A stretch of 64,000 nucleotides of DNA from Hybos culiciformis (Eukaryota > Arthropoda > Insecta > Diptera > Hybotidae): positions 930,001-994,000 of the forward strand of contig OZ023273.1 of the NCBI GenBank assembly GCA_964007475.1, written 5' to 3'. Below, piece by piece: positions 47,580 through 61,900 of the stretch. A program made the position numbers and the translations under genes. The first letter of the stretch is position 1; the number at the start of each line of letters is the position of its first letter. The notes beneath the pieces are model-generated. The model searched no databases, was not told the DNA's origin, and saw only the letters and a list, made by a program, of their open reading frames with translations.

Positions 47580-48931
47580 ATTGTTTTTGATTTCGTTTTC
47601 TTATATGATTAAAATGAACTTTTTGCTACAATGATACTATACAATTAAATGGAAAGTATTTTGAGACAAAGGTAAACTATTTATTTTTAATCATAAATTT
47701 TAAATTTATGTTTATATTTAATACAAAATATATTGTTATGGAGATCATAATTAATTTATTGTTAAATTTGAAGTCAAATTTACTTTATTATTATGTAAAA
47801 AGATGAAGATAATATCAAAATTTAAATATGTCGACGAAAAATATTTTCTTGTTGTGATTTATTCAAAATGTATAATTTATTAATTGTTAAATAAAATTAA
47901 ACTAATGTAGAAACTTGATTAAAAACATTTTTATCATAAAAAAAAAGATTTATTTATCATTTAAGGGAAAATCTATCTAAAAATCATTGTTGAAGGAATC
48001 CAACCAAAAAAATTGAAGTTTAGAATATTTGTTTCTTCTAGTGAAATAAATAAAATTTATCACATATTTTTTACTTATTTGTTTTAATTCTGCTAATTAC
48101 ATTAAAAGAAAGAAACAATGAATAGTTAGGTGTTACTTGTCAACAGTTGTATCTCTTCACGAAAAATTAACCTAAATAAGTATATGATTGGATTGAAACC
48201 TTTTAATAAAAAAAATTACAAAATTTAGCCATTAGGATACGATTAGATTGACAGCATTTAATAAAAAAACATACAAAATTTAGCCATTTAATATATTTTT
48301 ATTATCACTATTATGAAAACATTTTTTAAGGCTTAAATTTAAGTACACATATTAATTATGATTGATGAATTTTAGTAGTTTTAATCTTTAAATAATAAAT
48401 TCCTTTATTTTTTAACAGATTTTTTTCTTATTAATAAACTATACATTGATTTCGTACATTGTAATATAAATGACATACTAAAAATCTACAATACAAAAAA
48501 AAACATAAAATTTAATTTTTGGTATAAAACTTTAGTTTCTGTAAATGTAAAATAACAACATTTATTGACAAAATTGAATATTCAAAGCAAATAAATTCGA
48601 AATATTTTTCTTCAAAAAAAAAAGATATTCAAGCTTAATGTTCAATTGCAAGAAAATATTAATCAAAATGATTTTGAGACTAAATCGAGAAGTTTTTCAA
48701 TTTAAAACTAACTTTAAGCATATTTTAAATAATGTTAAACGAAATTTTTTTGAAGAATTATAGAAACTATTTTTATTTAACGAGATAAAAAATTTTAATC
48801 AGCTATACTATTTATACACAAAGTGTAGTAAAATGATAATTACAGAATATTCAACTTTTTAGAAATTGAACGAATAAATAAATGTGTTAAGATAATAATT
48901 TTTTTTTTCAAATGATAAAATGACAAATTAT
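47580..48931. other. Convergent 3' spacer PGAM/aminopeptidase
   Basis: AT-rich, non-coding; the 3' ends of both neighbouring genes. A short local duplication (TTTAATAAAAAAA followed by TACAAAATTTAGCCATT) occurs twice at about 48205-48290. No gene. Confidence 0.45.
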
Positions 48932-51900
48932 TTAATTTGTATTTTTTTTTAACCATTCAATAATACTTTTGTAATTTTTATCCATCCAGTCAATATTAAT
49001 TTTAACACTTTCCAAAACTTGTTGCATTGGTCGGCCAATTTCTTTGTAATTTTTCTTTATGAAATCTTCTAATTCCTTATACAAATAGCGCGAATTAATT
49101 TTTCGTGTTGTTAATTTAACCAAACCATTTATACTTGACATTATATTCCCCATACTGAAAATAAATTTTAGAAAATAATTAATACCTTAAACTTAAAAAA
49201 TAATAATATTATTGCAAATTCTTTCATCTAAAAATTATATTTATTTACTTTTTTTCTAATAAGATATCTCATTCGATTTTATACTTACTATGCTTTTATT
49301 TCGTTCCAATGATTTCTTAAAAAGTCAAAGGCTATTTGTTGTCCCACAATATTATTCGATGAAACGGCTGCAAAAACTCTATAAACATCTTGTTTACGAA
49401 TTGTAGTACCACTAATCGCTCGTTGAAGATATCCTTGTGAAAAAAAATTCATTTAATTATGTAAATTAAAAAAAAATAAACAAAAAAACTATATTTATAA
49501 TTAAAAAACGGTGCTAATTCGAAAGGTTTTAATCGAAACTCACATTATTTCATCGATTTTAATAACATTATTATTTAATTAAGTATTCGGTCCCTGTTGA
49601 TATGTAGGCCCAAAAAAAAACAAAAACTTAAAAAAAATTAATATATTTTTCAAATTGTTGTCTGGCATTTTTTTTTTTAATTAGCATGGTTTTTATTTTA
49701 ATAGAAACAAAATATTTACAAGATATAACTTAATAACATAATATTATAATATATTTAAAATCATATTACGAGTTAATATCCATGGCTCTTTGCTGCAACC
49801 TAATGCGCTTAATATTGTTTCTTTCTCACTGCTTACTAATTTTGTATTGTTGTAACGCTCAAATGCGAAATTCCATTCCATTTCAGAGCCAGTCTGAATA
49901 GCAGTACAATAAACCAAACTTCGTAAATTTGGTGAAATTCTAAAATTTTAATTAGGTATGTTTTTTTTTTTAATTTCATTTATGAAAAAAACTGGAAATT
50001 ATATAGCATTTTTTTTGCAACCAAAATCAAAATAAAAAATTTTATAAAAATTAATCTTACGGATTATTAACGTCTGGATTCGCAGCTAACATCCAATTTT
50101 GAAAATAATATTTTGATTCCTGTATGCAACCATAATGGCCTAAATGACAAGCAGCACTTAAGATCTCATATCGTTTATAAACATTTAACATATTCTTTTG
50201 ATCTTTAGAATCATCAAATCCGACTGTTTTATAAACCATGTCCAGCAGTTTTAATAAGTAGTCCTGAAAAAAGAAAAACAATTTAATAAATTAAAAAATT
50301 AAATATTTAAAATGAAAAATAAAATTTATTTTCTTTATTTGCATTTTTTAATAAAGATTATTATAATACATATAAATTTATATTTAAAGTTTACCTTAAT
50401 TAAATGGTATTCACCCTCTTTGATCAGCATGGAATCAATAAAATTTAAAGCAGTTATTGCTGCTTTCCAAGGTACATACTCATCTTCATGTTTCAAATAT
50501 TGAATAAGGTTTAGTGCTATTTCGTAATTTAAATAACCGGCACGTGCTAAGTTTAGAGCATCATCGATTAATTGAGCCCGATTTGAAGGTGAAATTTCTT
50601 TAAAACGCTTATTATCCATTAAGTGCATTGTTATACTTTTCCAATTATCTTCATCATAGTTAACTCGATAATAACCAGTTACTTGAATATTAACTATAAA
50701 CCAATTTGAATCGGACAATGTTTTATTCATAACTTCAAGAATTTTTTCTTTTTTTATCCAAATTTTTGGTCTTGTATTTGAAAAATCTAATTCGTTTGAT
50801 GTAGTATAAGTGATTGGTACCCACCATAGTAGATTTTCTGAATTTTTACGTTCACTCTGAACATAAACAAAACGTTCTTGTTCGAATCTTATAATTTTGT
50901 TTGTATTATTTCTTGTAACCGTTATCAAAGGATATCCAGTTTGTAATGTCCAAGTGTCCATAATTTCTTTTATTGTTGTATTATTGTCAAATATTTTATT
51001 ATTAATAGCTGCTTCCGTTAAGAATTTCCATAGATCATCTTGTTCGGCTGATTTATATGCCCTTGGAAAAATAAAAAATAATATTTTTAAAATGGATAAA
51101 ACAAAAATATTAGGTATCTAAAAACAGTTTAATAACAAATTAATATACAGAATTATATTGCATTGTAGTGCATTGTATAAATATAAATGTGAATATTAAT
51201 GTGAAGTTGATTTGAAATAAAATAAGTTGTAAAAGAGTGGCTTTAACGCCTGTGGTTGTAGTGAAATGGCATTGAAACCCATAGGGACGTACGAATAGAC
51301 TTTGCAGTTCGTAGTTGTAGTTAGGTTGCGAAAAGGAAAGCTGTACCGTACCCGTGGTTAAGTTGAGAAAAAGGGAGCACCAAGAATTCACAAATCATAC
51401 TCCACATATGAAATTTCGTTCAGTTAAATGTTAAATCTTATGATTAAAAAAAAAACTAATGTTTGTAATTTGTAAACTCTTTCTGAAACGTATTATTCTT
51501 ACATTTGTTTCAAGTATTCACTCAGCCCATTACGAAATACTTTCGATGTTAGAAAGTGACTCATCATTCGAATTATTGTGGCTCCTTTTGCATATGAAAT
51601 CCTGTCGAATATTTCATTAATTTCATCTGGATCCCCGACCTCAGTAGAAATTTTATGAGAAGATGACATTGCATCTAAAATAGCAACATCTTGCAATTCA
51701 AGCACTACAAATTGATCCATTGTTTTCCATTCTGGCTCTACATCATCAACCGCCAAATATTCCATATAAGATGCGAACCCTTCATTCAGCCAAATATCAG
51801 ACCACCAACTTGGAGTCACTAAAATTGATAATAAATGTAGTTACCTAATCTTGATTTTGTCAAATTCCTTGTTTTAACCTAAATTCCCAAACCATTGATG

Positions 51901-54379
51901 GGCAAGTTCATGTCCCACTACAGCAGCGATTCTTTGCTTACTCGTTGTACTGGAAACCCCCTCTTGGAATAACATTGCAGTTTCTCTTAAATAAAAGACA
52001 ATTGTTATTATTGATATTTTTATTTCAATGTTAAACGTAAGCTACATGTTTTTAATACTGACCTATAAGTGATTAGTCCCCAATTTTCCATTGCTCCTGC
52101 ATGAAAATCTGGTATCGCTATCATATCAATTTTTGGCAAGGGAAATTCGATTTGAAAATAATTTTCCAAATTTTTTAAAATTTTTGGACCTATACTTAAT
52201 GCGTATTCTGCAGTTTCAATTGCATTTTCTCTTGTCCAAACTGAGAAATTTCCTAAAAAAAAAAATTATTTCCGATCAGTCATAACATCATCTGTTTACT
52301 ACAAAAAAAATTTATTACCATTTTTGTTTGATTTGTTAACAAAATCTGAAACTGTGAAAGCTATTAAATAAGTGGACATCGGAAATGATTCTTCATAATT
52401 ATCCCATAAGTAATCAGGTAGATTTTCGCTGAAATATAAATATGTAGGTTAGGATGTGCCATTTTTAGGCGACTTTTTTTTTTCAACGAAAAAACAGGCT
52501 GAAAACTTGCAAGAAGGTAAGAAAAGAAGCCTGTTCAAAGCGGAGCTCTTAATATTAATATTTAGAGGTGCCTCTATCTAATTTTCCATTTCCCATATAA
52601 ATAACATGGGAAAAAATTTTTATTTTTTTTTATTTTTCTAGCTTGGCATTCACACCTCATATAAATAAGTCGATAGCACATTCTTGTAGAGAATTCAACG
52701 CCATGCTAGAATGCCAAGCTAGAAAAATAAAAAAAAATAAATTTGTTTCCCATGTTATTTATATGGGAAATGGAAAATTAGATAGAGGCACCTCTAAATA
52801 TTAATATTAAGAGCTCCGCTTTGAACAGGCTTCTTTTCTTACCTTCTTGCAAGTTTTCAGCCTGTTTTTCGTTGAAAAAAAAAAGTCGCCTAAAAATGGC
52901 ACACCCTAATGTAGGTAATATGAAATTTATTTTTTGTTTGATTATTGGGTAAGCTCGGAACAGTTTTAACTTTCAACTTTTGTATAAAGAGCGGTTGGAC
53001 AGAAGTAACCTCCAAATTACTAAAAATCGTTTAAAAGGGGATAAAAATGAAAGCATATTAGATTTATATACCAAAGTTTTGTTTAGACTAGAAAATTAGA
53101 ACCAATTCATCAATTTCGTTAAGAAAAATGTTCATTTTTATTTTTATTATTGAATGTTGTTTATATATAGATATATTATTTTCTTATTATAGAAAAAATT
53201 CATAAAGTAGTAATAAAATGAGTTAAAAAACTATAGGATGATTAATTTGAATTCAATATGTTTTTAATATCATATCTTTTTTTTTTATTAAAAATTCTTA
53301 CACAGGTTTATCTGGACCTTCAATTTTCGGCATATTGGATAATGATGACATATTTTTTGGTCTTGCAATATTTATTGTAAACTTAGCTTTTAATGCTGGT
53401 TCATCAAAACATGGAAAAGCACGTCTAGCATCTGTTGGTTGAAATTGAGTTGAAGCTAAAAATCTAAAAGATTGAAAAAAAAATAAATAAATATTAAATT
53501 AATTAGTATAATGGTTTCACAGTGCAAATTCTTAATTTTTTTTATAAGTTCAGCTTAATATGTTGATTAAACATTAATATATATATGTATAATTGTATAT
53601 GTATGTTGCGTATTAACACAACCAGAATCTTACCTCTGTTCGTTATCAATTTCATATGAGCTCCTGTAGAAACCTTGTAAAAAATCAAGTATTTTTCCAG
53701 AAAATTTAATGTAAACAGAATATTCTTCTCCTTTTTCCAATAAATCATTAACTTCAATTATAAAAAATTGTTTTGGTTCAATAAAATATTGCTGTTTAAT
53801 AATAATTAAATTCATATTTGAGGCATTTTTTTTTACGATTTTTGTATAAATTTTGAAGATATTCAACTCCGTTGAATGAATAGTGATATTCTTACAATCT
53901 TCTAATATTTTAATATTTATTAATACCTCACCATTAAATGTAAAATTATTTGGATATAAAAATGGTATTAAACTTATATTATATGATATTGGTATCACAG
54001 ACCTTGGAAGTCGGACATCTTTAACTGTTTGTAATGTTGTTGCAGACGGTGATTTATTTTCTTCTGAATTTCCTCGATTACTATCTCCATGTATAAGACC
54101 TCCATGGTTAAAACATTGATGTTCACATACTTTTCTAACGGGCTCTGATAGTTCTGGGCATGTTACAAAACTATAAACTATAAAACCCACTGCTATTAAT
54201 GTACAAATAAAAAATGCTAACCAAAGAATTAATGACGTTGTTGTTATGAAATATCCACGACGTGTTGTAAATGTGGTTCCTGTTGAGTCCATAGTTAAAT
54301 TTTCTCTAGCCTGTGAGTCTTTGAGCACCATTTGGGATGATTCAATTGGTTCTTTTAGATCAATTAAATTATGATTCAT
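48932..54379 (-). CDS. M1 family membrane aminopeptidase (aminopeptidase N-like)
   Basis: Zinc exopeptidase that removes N-terminal residues from peptides outside the cell. Eleven exons: 54379-53634, 53463-53302, 52428-52319, 52252-52063, 51985-51879, 51818-51503, 51061-50395, 50263-50061, 49939-49770, 49433-49289, 49154-48932; 1012 residues. The N-terminus is cytoplasmic, with one transmembrane segment at about 48-72 ([20 protein letters not shown]), so it is a type II protein and not the GPI-anchored gut type. Exopeptidase motif GAMENWG (392-398). Zinc site [10 protein letters not shown] (428-437) with the third ligand in NEGFA (Glu451), exactly HExxH-x18-E. The YYRVNYD motif starts the second half, and the C-terminal helical ERAP1_C-type domain is complete. 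No defect seen. A hAT element sits in intron 2. Confidence 0.95.
52450..52908. mobile_element. 459-bp palindromic hAT-like element
   Basis: Ends TAGGATGTGCCATTTTTAGG and, in reverse, TAGGGTGTGCCATTTTTAGG. It is flanked by the exact 8-bp duplication ATGTAGGT (52442-52449, 52909-52916). Arms of about 200 bases are nearly identical inverse copies, through GAGCTC/GCGGAGCTCTTAATATT and GGTGCCTCTATC. The short centre is unrelated. It lies in intron 2 of the aminopeptidase gene, about 20 bases upstream of exon 3's acceptor. Confidence 0.88.
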
Positions 54380-57300
54380 TTGAAATATTCAAAAGAGAGC
54401 TAATTAAGTCTAGAAATATATACAAACAAAATTTTATTGCATTTTTTTTTTCCAAATTAGTTCAGTAAGAGGAGTGAATAACGTTTCGCAAGCGTGAGTG
54501 AATAACGTACTTATGATTCTTACGTTTTTTTAATGGTTAAATAAAAAAAACTGATGATTTCTAATTTAATCAAAAACGTAAAAATGGACTAATCAAACTA
54601 TATCTACTGCTTTCTTCGAATATGTATATATATATACGGTATAATTATAATTCTTATAATTCCATATATGAATACGTTCACTACATTTCCTCCGAAACGG
54701 CTTGACCGGTTTTAATAACATTTGATCTGGAGCTTCTTTACTGTCTAGGTAATCAGAGGTCGATCAATTTTAAAAACCCTGCGTTATGATCGACTTCAAA
54801 TTTCATCAAAATTAATTAGTAAAATTATGTATAAAAAAAATATAATAAAATTTAGTAATCATTCCATTTTCGTATATAAATTTTTTTATAACTGTTTTAA
54901 TAAAACATCTTTTCAGGTAGATTATTAAAGTAAAACTGATTTTATTATCATTAATTGGTTATATATTAACAATAATTATTAACCTAATTAAGAGAATGTA
55001 TATGTATACTGAGAGATACATATATATTAAGAGAATATGTATAGCCATGTACTTAGAGTTTATATACTATTAAATTCTCTTAGCTTAGTACATAACTATA
55101 ACAATAACTAAAATTTATAACCTGTTCGAAACAAATTGACAAAAAAAATTATAACATCAACATTTATATATACATCCCTCCCTATAGGGATTTCGTTATT
55201 GCTTAAAGTTTCAAGTGTCCCTCTCTCTCTTCTAAAATTATAAATGTTTGCCTAGTTTCATGGTCTCCCTTTCTTACATTTGAAGCCATAAATATCTCTC
55301 AAAAAAAAAAAAACTAATTAATATTTGATATTTAATTTTTAAAATAAATCAAAATTTTTGTAACTGAATATTTTTATCTACTAATAATATATTGTACTGC
55401 ATGCACATTAAACATGTAGGTATCTATAAATGAACAATACTATAGTTAAGGGTGCNNNNNNNNNNNNNNNNNNNNNNNNNNNNNNNNNNNNNNNNNNNNN
55501 NNNNNNNNNNNNNNNNNNNNNNNNNNNNNNNNNNNNNNNNNNNNNNNNNNNNNNNNNNNNNNNNNNNNNNNNNNNNNNNNNNNNNNNNNNNNNNNNNNNN
55601 NNNNNNNNNNNNNNNNNNNNNNNNNNNNNNNNNNNNNNNNNNNNNNNNNNNNNNNATTTTCTTTCTATTATAATAAAATAATATATAACTGATAATAATC
55701 TCTTTTGTTAATGAGGACTATATATTTATATTATAAATAATGTTAATCAATTTCTGATGTTAATATTATAAATACCAAAAAATAAATAAATAAAATTCAT
55801 AATAAAATAAGTAATTAAAAATTATTTTAATTTGAAGGAAAATAAATTATAAAAATGACCTTTTGCACTTAGATTTCTTTTCCAATTTAATTTATTTAAA
55901 AAATAACAAGAAATATTAATATTCATATAAAAACTATAATTCTATAAATTATATTATTATTTTTATTATTCGCAAAAATTTATTCCATAACGTAGCGCCA
56001 TCAATCATTCACTTAAAATAATTTATTTATACTCTATTATTTAAAAATAAAAAAATAAAAAAAAAATGATAAAAAAATCTTTGAAAATATTAAATTATAT
56101 TAACGACAGTAATTCGTATTATTATAAAACAACACTCAATTAGTTAAGAAAACTGTAGAAAGGATCATTGATCTTCAAATGACTTGACATTTTCTTCAAA
56201 AAGAGCCCGAATTGGGCAAAAAATAAATATTTCTAATTATTATTATCTATCAAGCTTTCACTAACATTAAAATGAAGTTTAAAGAACTTAACATTTTAAC
56301 AAAGCTTTGATCAATATTGTTCGTTTAGTATGTTTTTTGTTTGTCGAAATGCATGTATAAGTAAGAATAATTGGTTGGTTGGTTAAAATGGTAGAACTGT
56401 CTCACAATTAACGATTTAGTGGCATCATTATTTTAACACTCATTCTTGCAACAAGAGCCTTATGATGGCAATAAAAAAAGGAATACTATTTCTGATTCTT
56501 TCTAGGTCATTTCAAAATGAGCTAACTGATTAGAGTGCTTCGTTGCAAGCATGTTAAGTCAAATCAAATTAATTAACTTAAAGTTTTGAACTGAAAATGT
56601 ATTTCTTTGTTTTTGTGCCAGAAAATATTTAGTGTCAAATTAAAAGAAATATGCAAAGTTGTATCTTTAAGAACTTCATTAAGAGTTTAATTAATTTTTT
56701 TTTTAAAGAAGTTAGTTTTAGATACTCGCCTAATGTTTCGCCTCTATTTTCTCGTACAACATAATATTTATATATAATAAATTATTTAGATAGTACCTAC
56801 GTGATTAAACAAACATTTATACTTTATTATTTTTTATTGTTTTGTTTTTCCAAAAATTTTCAATAAAATTTTTATTTAAAACGAAAATCTTTAATTATCT
56901 GTTTTGCATATCAATATATTTACACTTCAAAGTTGATATAACTTTTTATAGAAAATTAAAGATACAATAATAATTTATTGTGTGCCTAGTCTAATTTTCA
57001 TTTAATTGAATATTTAATTCAAATTTTTCATTATAAAATTTTTTTAGAATTTATTTTTTTTTTCAAACAAACGTTAGCTCTTTTACCGTAAATTTAACGA
57101 CCACCCCGATTTCTTATTCAAAAAGAAATAATATTATTAATTTTATTTTTTCAGAAAATTAATTTTAATATACCGAACTCATCAGTTACACGTTCAAAAG
57201 AAAACTGAATGATTTTTTCTTTTATATGAAATATAATGACGATGATGATGATAGTAGTACATTTTATGATGTTGTTAAAAAAAAAAAATTGTGTGTTTAA

Positions 57301-58950
57301 TTTTATACATGAATAATAAAAAAAAAAAAAAGTAAAATTCTGTGTACGAAAAGAGAAAAATACAAAATTAAGAATTAAATTTTTAATGTGCAGTCAGTTC
57401 TTCTTATGTTCAGGTTTCAAATTAAAGAGAATATTAATGGAAAATTTCTCTTTAGTTATTTTTTCTAATGAATTTCAAATATGAACAAGGATGACAAGGA
57501 TTTGACTACGATATTATTTGAGGAAACAATTTTTGAGTTAACAATGATATTGAATTAATATAAATTTGTTGAGCCCAAAAATAGTTTTATTCTGTTTTAT
57601 ATGATTTAAAATAAATAAGTTATTAATTTAGTGTATTTTAAACATTTGCCATCATAATATACTTAATAACAATTAGAACTCTAAATTCTATATGTTTGAA
57701 AATTTTAATAATGCTATGCAATGCAGCACAGTACATAATGTTTAACATTTGATATAATAATAAATATATATTTTTAATTTAAAATACATTATTAATATTT
57801 TAAATAGTATAAAATTATCATACTATTATTGTTAAAATAAAACCAATATTAAATATTTGTATCAAATATTTAATGAAATTTTTAATATTCAATAGATATT
57901 GCATTAAATGTCAACAATTTAATGAACAAACTTTTTCATTCATAATAAAAATATCCTTAAAACAAAATAAATAAATATTTAGAAAGCTGATTAGCAAGAA
58001 AATAAATTTGTATTTATGAAATTCTGTTGGTTTTGAAATTCTTCTTCGCATAGACATACATATTTCACAAACATGATTTTCTCTTTAATTTAATAAATAT
58101 TTAACTATATCCAACTACGGTTTTTTTCCTGGAAATCTTATAAAAAGTAAATTTACAAATTTTCAGTTTTCCTAAAGCCAATTTATTGAACATTTAAATA
58201 ATTATTATAAATTTTTATTGATTAATATACATACATTATATTATATTTAAATTAATTTTCTCTTAAAAATAAATGAATTTAGTTCTCTTATTATGATTTT
58301 CATTTGATTTAAATTTTTTAATAAATTATTTTATTTTAATGAAGACTCAATAGAAATTTTCACTAATGGTGCAAGTAACGAGAAATATTTTGATTAAAAG
58401 TCAGTCCACCAGGACGCTTTCAAATAAAAGTTAATAATTTCAAATAACATATTTTTAAAAATACAATATATCGATATTTAATTTCTATTTTTTTTTTTTT
58501 TTTGCTAGTAGATTGTTAATTTTGAAATTATGCTTCTAAATTTGAAAAAAAAAAAAAAAAAAATACAATTACTACATTGTTGACTTTTATTGTAATCTAA
58601 TAATCCATTTTTTTTAACAATTATTCGAAACACAAAAGTTATATTTAAAGTGGTAAATTTAATTCTCCTTACATATACATATTGTTATATTTTTGAATAG
58701 TTTGAAATTTATTGATTACAAAGTAAAATTCAAAGAAATTAAACAGTCGTAAGATATTCATAGTTAACAATTTTTCCCTCCTTATGTTTTCTATATTTTA
58801 ATATTAGAATTAAAATTAGGTGTGATTATAATTATCATTAAATTTAAATATATACTGCATTACTTTTTTAATCTCAAGCATATTTATTTCGCTTAACAAA
58901 AGTGGCAAGCAAATTCGGGAAAATATTCTTTTTTGTCATTTTTATCAAAT
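54380..58950. other. 4.5 kb spacer, no gene seen
   Basis: AT-rich region between the aminopeptidase start and the V-ATPase subunit a stop, including the aminopeptidase promoter, a 200-N gap and probably a long V-ATPase 3' untranslated region. A tRNA-like half (GAGCTAACTGATTAGAGTGC, TTCGTTGCAAGC) at about 56515-56555 has no matching 3' half. No open frame supported. Confidence 0.45.
55456..55655. other. Assembly gap, 200 N
   Basis: Exactly 200 undetermined bases. A round number of this kind marks a scaffolding join of unknown true length, so the distance and order across it are inferred by the assembly. Confidence 0.98.
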
Positions 58951-61900
58951 TTATTCTTCTGAGACTCCACTGTTACCAAGCTCTAACATGACATCAAATG
59001 AGAATGGCTGAAAAGCGTATCCTGTTCCTTGATAAAACTTACTTTGAAATTCAACCCTGGAATTATTCATATATATAAAATCATACATACTGAAAGCAAC
59101 ACAAAAACTTACCAATGTAAACGTAAGGTGTGCAAAAATGCTGATAATCCTTCCATCAAAACTAAAATGCTAACAGTAAGTACAGCCCAAATAGCAAACA
59201 TTGCATACAACATAACACCGCCAAGCCATCCATCTTGTTTTAATCCAATTTGCAATACCATATTCCATAAAACTTCAGCAAGTTCTGAATAAAATCGAAA
59301 TTTTAATTTCATATTTAATCAAAATAAAAAAAAAACTTACGAGCATGTGCCAATGAAAGAGCCCATAATCGTAAATAAGAAGCAGTATGAGATACTGAAC
59401 CCAAAACATATTCAATTGTATGTATTCCTTGATGAATAAATATTTCTGATATTTCTTCTTCTTCATGATGTCCTCCACCATCTTGTTGTTGTTGTTGTAT
59501 CATCATTTCAGGATTCATTCCGCTTTCTGGATCTCCATTAACAGGCTGTACTGGCTGAATCTAAGAATAGAAATATAATACAATCAATTTTAGATCAAGC
59601 GAAATTCAATATATCATCCACTTTTTTGCGCGTACTCACATTAGCATTCTTTCTCATTTTCATGATATGAAACGGTTTACCTAAAAGCATCCATGGGATA
59701 CAACACATGGCAAGCAAAACAAAAAATGTTTCGAAAAATGCTTCACCTCCATACATATATTCATCGCAGCCTTCTAAAGGAGGATTGGGTTTTTTGAATA
59801 ATACCATATTGATGAAAGTGATTAAAATAGATGGAGCACATCCAGCAGAATATGGAGCTGAAAATTTATCGATTTTTTTTTATTGTATGTTTATACTTTT
59901 AATTCTACAATAGACTTATAGTTGAATATTACGATCTAGATAGAATAAATTATTTAATAAAATAGTTTTTTGCCGCTGTACAATTATTTTGAAAATGTAT
60001 TTATTTTATTATGCGCCTTAATTATTAAATATTAAAATTCTAAAATTACGTGGAAGCATAGAATAACCTGAGTAGTCAAAGTTGAAAATCCATATTTTCG
60101 AAATAAGACAATTATCAAAATTTGCTGAATTTAAACATTTGAATTTTTCAATTTAAAATATTAATATTATTAATAGTAACTTACGAAGTCGGTCAGCAGC
60201 GTAACGATTCCACTTTATGAACATCAATAATACCATATAAAAGAATAATAAACATAAAAATATTATTTGAGGTATAAATTCCATAATCACGGCAACACGA
60301 TTTTGGAAATATTTGTGATTGTACCAACTTAATGATACGCCAAATATCATATGAATAACACCAAAAATAATTGAAATTTTCATTTTGTAAGCGTTTTGAA
60401 AAATAATTTTATTTCCACTTGCAATTTGCCAAACTGGATCCATACCAAAGGGATATGGGTATTGTAAATAATCGCTTCCTGCAGGATCCAACTGTAAATC
60501 TTTATTTTCCATTATTGTAGATACATTATAGTTGACTTTCCAATTTGTACCAAACAAATTAAGCGATTTCGAAAATATATCATTATAAATTAAGCCGGTG
60601 TACATTGAAAAAGCACCCATTAAAAATATTATGTATCTTCCTCCAAAGAAAATATTCCAAATCTCATTAGTTGTTTTTTGAGCAGCCAAACCTACAAATT
60701 TATTGTTAAATTAAAAAATTATGTGGAAATAAACTTTTATAATTTTGTTTATAAAATAAAACCACCGAAGCCGAAACGATAAGAACCTGTTTAGTATTTA
60801 AGTTACACTTTAATATTGTACCTCTATAATTTTTACTTTTCTCTTTATTTTTTTGAATAATTTAATTAATGATCTTGTTCTCTTTTATTTTTATTATCTT
60901 TAAGTTGTTTGGATAGTAAGATTATGTATTTATCGCATGTATTAGGCATTTGAAATAAATAAATTAATAAATCTAACCTTTTTCCTTTCGAATCATCCAT
61001 AAACCAAAAAGTGCCATTATAGCACCATGTCCTAAATCACCAAACATCACAGCAAAAAGAAATGGAAAAGTAATTATGGTATAGGGTGCTGGATTCATTT
61101 CACGATATGTAGCGACACCATAAGCATCAATTAGAGCTTGAAAAGCTTTTGTAAACTTATTCGTACGGTTGTAAGTAGGTGGATTCTCAAATGTTTGCAT
61201 TCGATTTAAAATTGGTGGAACTGATGATCCAGATCGTTCGGTCCCTCTTCTTAATGCTAGTTGAATAGTTTCAATGTCCAGCACAGGTACCCAACATTCA
61301 GCAATCAAACATTTTTGTGTAACGTCCAAATTAAACAGATTCAAAGTGTGATAAATGGCTTTAATTTTACGTACTTTGACAAACCAATTTTTTAAATTTT
61401 TTGCTGCAGCAACAAGTACACGATGACGATGATCTTGAGTTTGTCCTAAAACTGTATTTAAATCTTCAATTCGTGTCATAACCCCCATTGCCATTTCTCT
61501 ACGATCTGCTGGTGCTTCTGGACATGGATATAATGTAGCTCGAAACCCTTCACATATTTTCTTAACTCGTGTCTTCAATTGATCTCCTTGAAAAAATATG
61601 ATGAAAACTGATTTGTAAACCTGATCACCCTAAAAAATAAAAATTAATCTTAACATTAATCTTAAAATTCATTTAGTAAATATCAAGCGGCCGCAATATA
61701 AGAAACTTGTAGCATGTTATTAAACATGACATTACTTACATTTGATGGATCTTCAAGGGGTGCTTCAATCATGGCTTGACGCAAAAAAACATTTCCTCTG
61801 CAAGCCCTCCATAACATTCGTTCAAAAGCCGGTAATCTCTCTCTAAGAATAACACCAGCAACAAAGCTAAACATGGAAAATTAATAAAAAAAAAAGTAGA

